64,000 nucleotides of DNA, from NCBI RefSeq assembly GCF_018691265.1, contig NW_024881330.1, forward strand, positions 17,876,886 through 17,940,885. The letters are read 5' to 3'. The position numbers were made by a program, and so were the translations under genes. Position 1 is the first letter of the stretch. Each line of letters opens with the position of its first letter. This document shows, piece after piece, positions 41,546 through 54,600 of the stretch. Source of the DNA: Tyto alba. Taxonomy: Eukaryota > Chordata > Aves > Strigiformes > Tytonidae. A model generated the notes under the pieces. That model did not search any database and was not told where the DNA came from. It saw only the letters and a list, made by a program, of their open reading frames with translations.

Positions 41546-42000
41546 AATCCTCCCCTCAGAAAAATATAACATAACATCAAACCAAACCAAACAAACAAAA
41601 CAAGTTTTTCTGGGCTTATTTCCTGTTTTGTTCTGTGCCAACTTTTCAGCACCAAATGTCAGCTCCATATGGAAAAGTACAAAATCTTCTGAAGCCATCA
41701 TTATCACTTCATAAATAATCACAGCTGAAAACCTATAAAGATGTTTTCAGAATTATTTTATTTTATTCCATTAATTTGAGAAACATATGCCAGTTAAAAG
41801 AACAGATGTTCATATTCACCCTGTAACTTTCATTGTCTACTAGCTGTTATATTCAGGATCTTCTTACTGGAAAGAGAAAACACACCACTTATATGGAGCC
41901 AAGACTTCACTGCTTGCCTATTTAAAATCTTAACCTACTAACTATATAAAAAGCAACTATTACTAGTCTATTTACAATAATGCATTCCTAGTCCAAATTA

Positions 42001-42614
42001 CAGAATCATAGATTCATAGATTCATATAATGTTTTGGGTTAGAAGGCACCTGAAAGATCATCTAGTTCCAACCCCCCTGCCATGGGCAGGGACACCTGCA
42101 ACTAGATGAGGTTGTTCAGAAGCCCCGTCCAACCTGGCCTTGAACACTTACTTCCAGGGACGAGGCATCCATGGCTTCTCTGGGAAACCCATTCTAGTGC
42201 CTCACCAACCTCACATTAAAGAATCTATTCCTCATATCTAATCTAAATCTACCCTCTTTAGCTTTAAAACTGTGACCCCTCATCCTATCACTACATTCCC
42301 TGATAAAGAGTCCCGCCGCAACTTTCCTGTAGGCCTCCCTGAAATACTGGAAGGCCACTATAAAGGCTCCCCAGAGCCTTCTCTTCTCTAGGCTGAACAA
42401 CCCCAACTCTCTCAGCCTGTCCTCATAAGGGAGGTGCTCCAGCCCCAGATCATCTTTGTGGCCTTCTCTGGACCTGCTCGAGCAGGTCTATGCCCTTCTT
42501 ATGTTGGGGGCCCCGGAGCTGAACATAGCACTGCAGGTGGGGTCTCTGAAGAACAGAGGAGAGGAGAATGATCTCTCTCAACCTGCTGGCCACAATTCTC
42601 TTGCTGAAGCCCAG
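42001..42614 (-). mobile_element. CR1 LINE, minus strand, 5'-truncated, young
   Basis: The + strand opens with the reversed CR1 3' tail, repeats of agattcat (acagaatcatagattcatagattcat), then gttccaacccccctgccatgg and the ORF2 C-terminal region, including the same 70-residue minus frame (42194-42406, start MGLFSLEKRR) as in the copy at 35667-35879. It is cut at 42614 and lacks the RT catalytic part. 42063-42614 aligns without gaps to 35536-36087 at a constant offset of 6527 bases, with five mismatches counted by eye. Confidence 0.93.
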
Positions 42615-43089
42615 AAATTAATACAGGAAAATCTTATTAATAAATTGTTTTGTTTTAATATAAGAAACCTCATCAATATCTAAGTCTTTTCTCTGGTATT
42701 GTGTCCTTCCTTCCAATGTCCCTCTGGTTCTAAAGTCAAAAGAACCACACTTACTCGAGAAGAATCAGGGGTGGGGGCCATTTACAGCAAGTCATTTTTA
42801 TCCTGAGGTCTTTACTGGGAGGAATACAATGCTTATAGAGGGGATTTCTTCCTCAGTCTTGTGGTTGATCTTTTAGCTCTTCTTCTAGGTGATTTGCTCA
42901 GTTCTTGTCTCATTTTTGCCTACTTTCAATTAACATAAACAGTTGCTGTTTGTTGCACAATGCTCAGGTTTGTCAAACCATTACTATATGGAAGTCAGAA
43001 GTTAGGTCAGAAAATAACCACTTGAGCTCCAGATGACTGTTAAAATTAGGTAAACTAGCTCTGACCAATGCAAGCCCAGGGAGGGCTAA

Positions 43090-43416
<327 letters not shown>

Positions 43417-44752
43417 TAGTGATTTTTTCATTTCATTTCTAGATATTGTTTGATAGCCAATCCTATTAAATTAATATTTTCTAGTTACCTGAAGTTTTAA
43501 TACTTGTGTCCCCACTTTCTTAGTAAAAGTGGGGACTACGTGTAATGTTTTGTTTAATATGAACTTTGTATTTCTGTATGATTACTTTACTTGGGAACTT
43601 ACATAATGAAGTTTGCTTCATAATGAGCTGATGAAAATCTATCACATGCTACGTATTAAGACTCACCAAGTTGAACTTAAAAATTGCAGTGACTCAATAT
43701 ACAATCAGAAGTTCATGAAGCAACTTCATTACATATTTGCTAAACAGATGAGAAAGACTTGAATTTAGGAATGATAAGGACTACAGAAATAAATCTATAC
43801 CTGGTTTTGACCCTGACCAAATGGATAAAGGGCAGAAAATACAGAAAAATATAAGAGAAGAAAAGCACAAAGTTATTCTGATGAATATATTTCATGTCCA
43901 AATACCATGGCAAGTAGTATGATGAATGCCTGAATCAAGGACTGAAAGCGTTAGTGTGTATGTATATATAATAACAATTTTATTATGTACATATACATGT
44001 AAATTCACATAACAACAAAGCCTAATATTGAAGAGTAGTTTGTTCACAAAGAATGCTTGGGCATGGGAAACAAGGGATGTTTATCTTGTAATTCAAGGCT
44101 ATGGATACTTATACTGATGTCCAGAGAGAACTGTGAGATGTTTCTGAACTGCTGAAGAGGGCAAAAGTATCTGAGGGTTGTATCCAGATGGTGTATAGTA
44201 GAAATCTACAAAAGCTGGAAAATCACATGGGTGATTTTTCTTTTGGCTGATAAAATACCAGGACAGTCTAAATGGGACTCCCTATGGATAAGAATGAAGT
44301 GCTAGATGTAGTTTGGAATAATCAGCTACCCAAATCTGAGATGAAGAAAAACATAATAGGTGTTACGGCTACAGAAATAGGTTTACAATGGATGATGGCA
44401 GTATCTGCTTCAATAATAGCATATCACATAAACAAATAAAAAGTTTAGCTGTATACATATAAATATAAATATACATATTATTAACATTTTATATGCTACT
44501 ACTGTGTACTATATATGTGTATAATTACTAAAAATTACAAAAGAGTTACATACACACGAGCACAGACACGCACGCATAACAGAATTAATCATGTAATGTA
44601 GTTTATTTATAGTAAAACTAGTAAGGCTTTTTCTACTAGAGTTTTGCAGTATATCCACATATCCTAAATTAGATGCCTACTTTAGAATGGTAATCTCCTA
44701 GTCTTGCAATGTAACCAGCTGGGTGTTGTATACTTATACAAGGATGTTCACA

Positions 44753-44771
44753 CACACTGTTAAACAGTGTG
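44753..44771. repeat. Perfect inverted repeat (9-bp arms, 1-base loop)
   Basis: cacactgtt a aacagtgtg, preceded by further ca units. Confidence 0.75.
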
Positions 44772-47700
44772 ACAACATTTGTCTAGTCTGTGGACCACTC
44801 ACTGGAGGAGGTTGTCAGACACAGCTGTGATTATATCAAGGGTCCTGTCTCCCACTTGAGGTGCCTAAAACTATGCAATGTGAGTACCCCTGATTTTCTC
44901 TGCTATGGATATTAAGTTTCAAGAAAGTTGTGGACCAGTGAAAACAAGACAGAAGAAAATATTAAAAAAGATCAAAATTCTCTAAAATATAGCTTAATAT
45001 AAACAAGTGGGAAATAATTGATCTGCTTTGATCTAAAGAAAGAAGAATCCAGTGAAAGAAGAGGGAAAGCATAAAATATAATGGGCTACAATTGTGCAAA
45101 GGACCATTCATGACTGGACACTAACAAGACTTTCTGAAGTAAAAAATGTTTAGGTATGTGAGTAGAAATTTTCAAGACCATGTAAGATATACATATACCC
45201 AGGAGAGTTTAAGCACATGTAATCTCATTTTAGGCTGGGGTAATAGACTAAATATCTATTCAAAGTTCTTCCAATCCCAATTTTCTGTGTTTCATAAATG
45301 AAAGAACACCAAAATTTCAAAACTGATTCATGAAAAGAAAAAAAAAAATCATCATTAAGATCACATGTAGGTGTGGCTGTATGTCAGGATTCATATATTT
45401 CTTGTATGATAATCATAATAAAATGCCATTCTAAAGATTCTTGGGTTTCATATCCCACATAAATGGTAACGTAAATGGTAACTGTACTGCATATCTTGCT
45501 ATCCTCTGCGTACTATGTATTTGAAAATAAAATCTAGTAATTTGCTATTGAAAAGACACTCTAAAAAGAAAGCATACTGCAATTAGCATTTAATTTATCA
45601 ATACCACACACACTGTTTTTTTAGAAAACATCTCTCCTAACAGACAGTAGAGTGTTATCAGCAGTACTGTGATAAGACTGAGATGTATGCATAGCTACTT
45701 GTAAGTTTAGAAAGGCAGCTCAGTAGGTTTTGGGAACTATGGCCGTCAAGCATAAATGCCTGTTAAATATATTGCTTTTCACTTTTGTATAAGTTTTGAA
45801 TTCTGAATAGCAGCAGATATCAAAATACTTAAGTACATTATGGTAACCACATTCTTCAGTCCATTTTTAATTTTTTTTCCAAGTATAAATATTTAGAACT
45901 AACATTGTATAATTATTTACAAATCACATTTATAAACGTATGCCTAATGATAAAGTAAGCACTGAACTAGAAAGAAAATGAAAACAATAAAACCACTGAA
46001 AGCTAACAATTCTGATAAACTTCTATATGTGAGACCACAGAATGTGTATTAACTAAATATCCAAATCCACAGTTATTCATAGGTAGAACATGTGATTCAC
46101 AACCAAAAGGACAGTGTTTCACTTCTTTACACTCACCAACTTCACAAAACTAGCTAATTCCACCTTAGAAAACAGAGGACCAATATTAAGAAAGTTATTA
46201 GGAATTGATACATTGCCATAGAGTGAAAAGTCAGACAGTTGGTATAGATATTCCAGTTTGTCAAATATGAAATGCTTTAGAGTGTCATTAGTTACATTAA
46301 AATCACTGATTTAAGTACCTTTGGTGTGCTGTAATTTTGGTTCTTCTGATTGAGAAGATGTTTCAATTAGACTCTTAGATACACTAAAGCTGGAATATAA
46401 ACATTTCATCTAGACTAATAATTATGTCTTCTCTAAGCTTCATGCACAGAACATACAATAAACATTTTGAAAGAATTTTGCATAAGTAGCATAAATATCA
46501 CGTAGTAACATGAAAAAAGTATCTTCAAAAATATGTCTGCATCTGCTTGTTGAACTTGCATGTTTGTGTACAAACCATTTGGGCAAACAAATTAGGCAAT
46601 CATGTATAAATGTTATTTTATGCAAGAAATCAATGTTTTCTTTTGAACTGATGCAGGTTTGCAGTTAACAAGGGCACAGGTGGTATATCAGATACTTCAC
46701 CCGTTACTCATTAAAATGTCATTTAAAGTGCTGCTTTTTATCATGTGGTGTTTCCTATTTGAACAGTACAACTTGCAATTATTTTCATTAACTTATATAA
46801 ATTACACTGGGCACACAACAGAATTCCTATAGTAATGATACATTTTTCAAAAATGGCTTGCAAATATAAATAATTAGTTACATTAATATACTGCAATTGG
46901 GCAGAGTTCTAAACAGGAACTTTCCAATTTGGTTAGATGAATTTGGTTTGACATCATAAATCCTCAGGACTTGTTCTCATGGAACATATGAGTGGCTGAG
47001 TATAACTGCCTGCCAAAAATGAGAGATTAACTCTTTTTAGGAGTTATGTAATACCAGCCCAAACTGGCATAAGATTATATTCATTAAGGTGAATATGGAA
47101 TAAATCTGAAGCATTTCTACAAGAGAAATACAATAAGACTTTGAGAAGGAAAATTGACATCACACTTCCAAAATATAATCACATATTGTAGATTATCAAC
47201 ATCTTTTAGTCCTTAAAAACTAGTTTCCAGGAAAATGCTACTCTGATGGTTTGGCCAATTTCTGAACCTTCTGACTTCTAGAAAAGACTGAGAAAATTAT
47301 AAAGTTATACCAGATGTCCTGACTAGATTTAATTGCAGTTGGATTACCTTGTAGTTTATCAACAATCATCTTTTATTTTTCATCTTTTTTTTCATTTTTT
47401 AAAATATATTTTCTAATTTATGTCTCCCGTCACCCTAGCAAAACAGCAGTTGCTTGCATAGATGGACCTGGTGAAGAAATATGGCAGAAAATTAATGCAT
47501 TGTGATTTACAGACAAGGTATATTGAAAAGAAGTTAGAATTTGCACCTATATGGAAAGCACGACTTTATGTTGTAGTCAAGTAGATAAATTAACATAAGA
47601 GGCAGTCGAAAATTAAGTGGTCACTTTCTGCATTTCATTGAAATTTTAAAGCAGATTCATCATCTCAGACATTTGTTGACTTTTTGTGGACATTTTCAAG

Positions 47701-49839
47701 ATCCATGCATCATGCAAACCTACAATTCTGCTGGAGATTTTAAAATCTGTTCCAATTTAATTGGCCTCGTGCAAATCTTGTAGCATACTATTGTTACAGG
47801 ACAGCAAAACAAACACCTTCCCATCCTTCCTAAGGGGGGAAAAAAAAAAAGCTCAGGAAATTACAATAGAATCCTAACTCTGGCATTTATTGCCTACTTC
47901 ATTACAGTTTTTTATTTGAAAATAAATAAAGTCTGTTATTTGAGAGATTAAAATTTCTGCAGTTTTTAGTATTTTCGTATCCAAAGAAATGATTAATACC
48001 TGTGCCTGTAATAACATGACTGCTTACATCAACTTCTCTGTGACTTAATTGAAGAGAGAAAGTTTAAACACTTCAGGATTGAGACCCTACTTATTCATCT
48101 GCCATGGGATTCAGTATTCCCCTACAGGGCAATGCCATTATTACAAAGCCAACTTGCTTAAGCAGAGACAATTATCTACTTTATGAAACTATATGTCAGT
48201 TGATAAATCTCTTCCTCTCATTTACGTTTCAGGAAATGAAACAGATAGGTCTATTCACAGTTGGTCGATTAGCCCTTTTATTTTTATGCCCGCTGCTCCT
48301 GTTTTCTGCTTGCTTGTTTCTCAGACCCTGTGAAACATTTATGAATGCTGCTTTTTATAAGTTTGCTGGCAAGTCAGCAACAAGTTCTGCAACAACTACA
48401 CTATTTTGGAAAAGCTCATCTGATCTGTAGAAAGAAAAAGTGGTTTTGAAATAATTCTTTGTATATGAGAAAAGAAGAGACACGATTTATGGTTTAAATG
48501 ATGATCAATAATAAGTAAGATAGAAAGTAATTTGGATTATTAGTAGAAAAGGGAACAAATTATATTATGTGTCTTAATTGAGTTCTGACAAATTTGGAAT
48601 GCAGGGATTTTGCTTCGTATTACTATTTTGGTCAGTTCATTTCACTGACAAAAGTGATTTTTAAAACAACAATGAATTCATGGACTCAGTATATTTCATT
48701 TAACAGATTATAAACATCAGTTTGATTAATATGGATATGCAAGCAGAATGTACATTATGAATTTTAGATCTTGCCTTTATAAATACCTTTACTTACTCGT
48801 AGTACATTTTTTAAAAATCCAACTTTGCATCACTTCTCTCCAAATTGCAGACACGTATCTGGACCTCTTAAATATGTAGCTGACTAAAAATGTATGTGTA
48901 TACGTATGCATGCAACCATATATACAGATAGTGCCTCACAGATAAATAAGGCTGAAAGTGGTCCTAACAGGTCAGCACTACTTCTTTACTCCATATGTAT
49001 TTATTCTCAGAAGATGTTTGTCTAACATTATTTATTTCCAAGAAAAGTGCTCTTAGATCCTACTCAAGCACTCCAGTCTTTCATTAACTTGGAAGTAGAA
49101 GAATTTTTCTAGTTCAAATGTATGTAAACAACTTTTTGCTGTATGTAAACAACTAATTTCAATGGGTGCTTCTATATAAAGAGCAGGTTATTTAATTAGT
49201 CTTTTCAATGGCTTATTGTATACTTCAGAAATACCTGCTCTTCTTTAAACTAACAAAGAGCAGTTCAGTCAGTCCTTCCTCACAGGTCATATTATAGACA
49301 TCCAGCCTTTTTCATTATTTTCCCAACAGGTCTATGTTTTTCTTAAAATACAGTTTCTGAAAATGGGTTTAGAATTTTAGAAGGGACTTTGCTCAGTGGA
49401 GAGAAGGAATAATTTCTTGATTTTTCACACACTTTTCTACCTATAACTATATGCATGTCTTCCAGTTTGATTGTCTCTTCATAACAGTAGGGTATTTTTT
49501 ACACAGGTTATGTTTCTGAGCCACTGTAACCTCTGAAGTCTTGTTGCCAAATGATTTGCTCCTTACACTGTATTTGTGAATTCATTATTCCTGCTTCTGT
49601 GCTTTGTCCTACACTTTTCTCTACTGAATTGCATCCTATTTTAATGTAATTTCTTCATTTTCTCATTTTTCATTCTAATTATCTTTGCTAATATATTCAC
49701 AATCCTTCCCAGCTCTTTGTTAAATGCACTTCATTCTGCTGTGCAAGGTGTTAATGAAAATACTGAATGAACCTGACCCAGAACAAACCTTTGTGAAATC
49801 CCATTCATTTATTCTTTCCTTTTGACACTAAGTCACTGA

Positions 49840-51600
49840 CCAAGAATCAGAGAAGTCTAGGCTGGAAAGGACATCAGGAAATCATCTGATCTCCTGTTGC
49901 AAACAGGGCCTTAGATTAGGTAATCCATGGCTGTCTCAAGACAAGTCTTCACTACTCCCAGTAAGGGAGATTCTACCGCTTCTTTCAGCAACATATTCCA
50001 ATGTTCAATAGTTCATAACAAGGGAGAATTTTTTTCTTATATCCAGATGGAACTTCTCCTGAAGAAACTTGTGCCTGTTACCTTTTATTCTTTCTCCATG
50101 CAACCTATGAAGAGACTGTCTAAATGTTTTCTATAACTACCTTTTAGATAGCAAAAGACAGTTTGTCTACTTTGCTACTAAGGCACATTGCTGGGTTTTG
50201 TTCAGCTTCCTGTCCACAAAGGTCCCCATATGCCTTTTTAGCAGAACTGCTTCCCAGAAGACCAGCCCTCATCTTCACTGTTTCAGGGGCTTATTTTATC
50301 CTGTATAGGGCTTTACATTTATCCTTGCTGAACCACATGTAATTCTTGTTGGATCAGTCTTCTATCCCAATGAGGTCTCTTTCTATAGTGTCTCTTTCTT
50401 CTGGTGCAACTACCTCTCCTCTTTCTGCAAACTTGGTGAGTGTTCATTCAACCCCATCATTCAAATCAATTTTAAAGGTATTTAATACTATCAGATCCCT
50501 TACTGGCTCATGAGGAACTCCACTAATAACTGTCTGCCAGTTTGACTTTGAGCCTTTAACCACCATTCTTTGAACTCTGCAGTATAGCTAGTTTTCCAAA
50601 TGTCTTGTGGTCAGTCTGTCCCAAACATGCTTTATGACCTTGTGAGGAAGGTGTTGAAGGGCACTGTCAGACACCTTCCTAAATTTGAGGTAAATTATGT
50701 CTATAGCTCTCCTCTCATTCACTGAGTGTGTTTTTTCATCATAGAAGGCAACCAGGTTGGACCAGTTGGACTGGACTTCTGAATTCCAGTCTTTATTTTG
50801 TTGTTTTTCTCATGCCCTCTAGGGTCTTAAACTCTGTGATGGTATGGTCATTTTGGGAAAGGCCAACATTGAGGGTCATAACTCCAAATAAATCTTTCTT
50901 ATTTTTGAACAGTAGGTCTAAAAAGGTAGCACTCCTGTTTAGCACATTCTGCAACTGTGTTAGGAAGTTGTCCAAAGTTCACTACAGAAATCTCACAGAT
51001 TGCTTTTGCACCACAGTGTTGCTTTCCCAGCAAATATCAGGATAGTTGAAGTCCCCTGAGAGAACTAGGGCCTGCAGACCCTAGGCTTCTGTGAGTTTTT
51101 TGGGAAAGGCTTGGCTCTGACCAGGTGGTCTGTAGCAAAAATGTACCATGAGATTTCCTCTCACAGAGATCTCAACAATTTTGAAACAAAGGGTCTCTAG
51201 AAGAGAACTGCTCTCCTGTCATTGATAAACTCCATGCACACAACCCTCTCTTTTACATACAGGCCAACCACTCCTCTTCTACCCTTCCTGCATTTCTTAG
51301 ATAGCTCACAACCATCCATTACGGTACCTCAGTCATGTGAGTTATTTCACTGCATTTCTACAATTCCAATGAGATCATAACTCTTTGACTGAGTATGGTG
51401 TCCTGGTCATGCTTGTTTCTCAGACTGCATGCATTGGCACACTACAAAGTAGCTCAGGTAAGTACCATGTGCCTGAGCTGTCAAATGCAGGTCCTGAGTG
51501 GAATGAGAACTAACAGGGCTTACTGTAGCTCTTTGTCACACGCACTTTCCAACAAGTTGATCCCATTTTACAGCTGCACCACATCAGAGCTGCCTTTAAA
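49840..51600 (-). mobile_element. CR1 LINE, minus strand, old, endonuclease and RT parts joined by an internal deletion
   Basis: From right to left on the minus strand: remnants of the CR1 endonuclease (about 51350-50790) with the GDFNYPDICW-like signature around 51020-51050, then FLTQLQNVLNR, LLDLLFKNK-like and ND-HTITEF blocks; a join near 50765; then NLVAFYDE and the RT catalytic core region and ORF2 C-terminus through to the 3' UTR near 49860. The RT finger segment that normally separates the endonuclease from NLVAFYD is absent. Many stops and shifts show it is old. Either one element lost about 0.9 kb or two insertions abut. Confidence 0.82.
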
Positions 51601-54600
51601 GCAAAGTCAGCTGAGCACCTAGGAGTACAAAAAGAAGACATACGCAGTGTCCCAGTAGTGGACAGCAGATTTTACATTATATTAATGTTACAGACTATTG
51701 TAAGTGCTTTCAAAGCTGAAAGAAAAATGTGCTGATGTTTTCTGTTAATTGTGTAAAATGGAGAGAAAATCTATTGTAAATCTTTGATTCACACTTTGAT
51801 GGTGTGAAATCTAGCCACTTTCTTTGAGATATTATTCCTTGTATAGCTTGGTATTAGATATTCATCACATTATCTTATAGCCATCAATTTTGTTGTTAGG
51901 CACTTCAGTGGTGCTTATTGATATAAAATATGAAGTTACTATTATTATTTTAACAAATTCAATATACTTTTAGTATTAATTCAGTATTTATTTGGTATTA
52001 ATTCACTTTTGCACATGTACAATGACTCCATCTTCCCAAGTACAGGAAATTATCAGTGAATCACAATAAGACATTTAAAGAAATTCTTCTGAAGAATCAC
52101 AGATGTAGAATAATTTCATTTTTTGTATGTGTTAGGTTATTTGTAAAGAACTTTTTTCCGACTTTTTAAAATCTGACATGCAGTGAGAAGAAGATAAATC
52201 TCTAAACAAAGACTTATTAGATCTAGTGAAGACATGTATTCCTTTGTTTTCTAGAAGGAATGACAGGAATTTGACTTCACAGGCACTCCATACCATCCCT
52301 CCATCATGATTCAGTCCCCAGTTCACACACACCACTTACTGGCATTTTTATTTTACCCTACTCATTTGCATTTATTAATTCTCCAAAGTAATATGAGAAA
52401 ATTTATGACAAAGTATGAAGAGAGGCTGAAAGACAACATTTTGCTATTTGCTAAAGGAAGAAAAATTCCATTAGGGGCCCATATATTGTTTTGATTACAG
52501 TACTGTAAGACTGGTTACCTGGCAGAAGAATTATAAAGAAACTGAAAGATGGATAAATTCTCTGATATTATCTGATCCTCTTACCATTCCCAAAAGATGG
52601 TTAACATAGGGAAAACTCTGCTATAACATCCTCCATCCTCAGTAAAGATCCACAGAAAAAAAAAAAAAAAAGAGATTTTTTCCCTAGTTAGAAAAGCAAG
52701 GCTTTACCATTTCCCTCCAAGTCTGATCAAGTGCCAAGACAGTTTTCTATTTGTTGGCAATGGCTACAGATTAAATAATTCTATTCTAAGTTTTCAACAC
52801 TTTTGATTTTCATATTATTGGCCTTGACAAGTTGCTTACACAATTTTGGCCTCTTCCCAAGTAAAATGTTGTCATCCTTTAAGCATTTTTTCTTTTTTCT
52901 TTACCGTTTCTTCTACTTGCATGTTAAAGTCATAGATATAGTTCACATGAAATAAACATTAGGATATGCTGTTTTACATTCTCTTTCAGAAGCAAAATTA
53001 AAATTAAATAAGCTCTACTGCAATACAGAAGTATGGAAGAGTTGTATTTTTCCTAAACAAGGAGTGAATAATATTCTTAAATCTTAAATGATAAAAACCT
53101 GTACTTCCCAATTATTTATGATTTTAAGTTTGTTTAGGGTCATGTTGATAATTGAAACTACAGTGCATACTATGTGGTGAAAGAATTATTAATGTGGAAC
53201 TAACATAACTGAAATACCTGTAGCAAGCTAAACATACTACTGCTTATACTGGCATAGAAATTGAACTCTTCAAGCATAAGAAGGTAGTTTTATTCAAAAT
53301 TAACTCAGCAAAAATTACTATCTTCAAGCTTTTAAACATGGATGGGACTATTGTCCTTGAACGTTCCTACTGTATGCACTGCAGATTTCTGAAGGTAAAG
53401 AAATCTACATCATACTGCAGGTCTACACTCACGTAGCTTAAATATCATCCAGTATATTAATTAGTGGTGTGCAACATGAAAAATATTCTCTTTTTTAATT
53501 GGAATGATAAGTAATTGTGAATAGATGCAATAGTTACAAGAAAAAATTGGGAAGACTCAAAACCTCCGTATTTTGAGATTACTTTAAAGCAGTGTCCACC
53601 AAAATCTCATTACTGATACTTTATCGTTTGTACATTTTAATTGACTAAATTATACAAGACTTGAGCAATCTATATGTAAAATATCTGTATGTGCTACTTC
53701 CTACATATTGACATAAATGCTGTATCTCGGGCTAATATTGAGCAAACAGATTTTTAAGTAACACCTCAGAGACATGAAACATAAATGATGTCCTAAATTA
53801 AAAGACTGATTCATACTGGTATTGTACCATCACTTGAAGAATATATTTTAAGTGAGAATGTGTAAAATGTAATTTAAATGGTTCTGTAGTACTTCTGTAA
53901 GGACATAGGTGTCAAAGTAAAAACCTGAGTTGCTGAGATTATGTCTCCTATACATTTGTGGTTGTAAAACTTTAGAAATATGTCCAATTAAATTTAATGA
54001 CTTCTGCAGCCAGACTGGAACAAGGTTATACTAAGTTAGAAAGTATTTCTGGTTCTGAGGTGGACATATGACTGTTTTAAACAGGTTTGTCATTCCACAT
54101 GTATGCATATGGTGCCACATGCAAGTGAGATAACTGCTTTGTAACTGGAAATTTATTTAGAAAAAAAATATAATTAAAAAAAAAAATATCGCCACAGGAA
54201 ATAACGAACATGATAGGACTTAAAAATACAGAATAATGAGTCTGGATTTCCCATAAAGAGAGATTAATGGGTTCTACTCTGCTGGTAGATTTGTTTCACA
54301 CAAGATGCTCTCACCACTGTAAAATACAGCAAAAATAATTAAAATAAAAATTTAATATTTGGTGTGGTAAATGCTAGTAGTTTGTTTTCCCTGTTGGTCA
54401 TTGATAGTTTGTTGATGTTCTTCAAAGTATTTTAACAAGATATTCTAGGAACTACATCCCATTATATGATGTGCCTGGGAATGGCAAAGTTATGTCTGTG
54501 TATGTGGGCAGGAGGATACTTTCTCCCTTAAGGAAAGATAAAATAATTAACTTTAAAGACTTAAAGTAGTCTAGGCAAAATAGAAGTTTTATAGTGTTAA

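Noticed and set aside
48104..48430. 108-codon open frame with a hydrophobic segment
   Set aside because: No family resemblance, no splice or promoter support, inside a CSMD3 intron; hydrophobicity follows from T-rich sequence.
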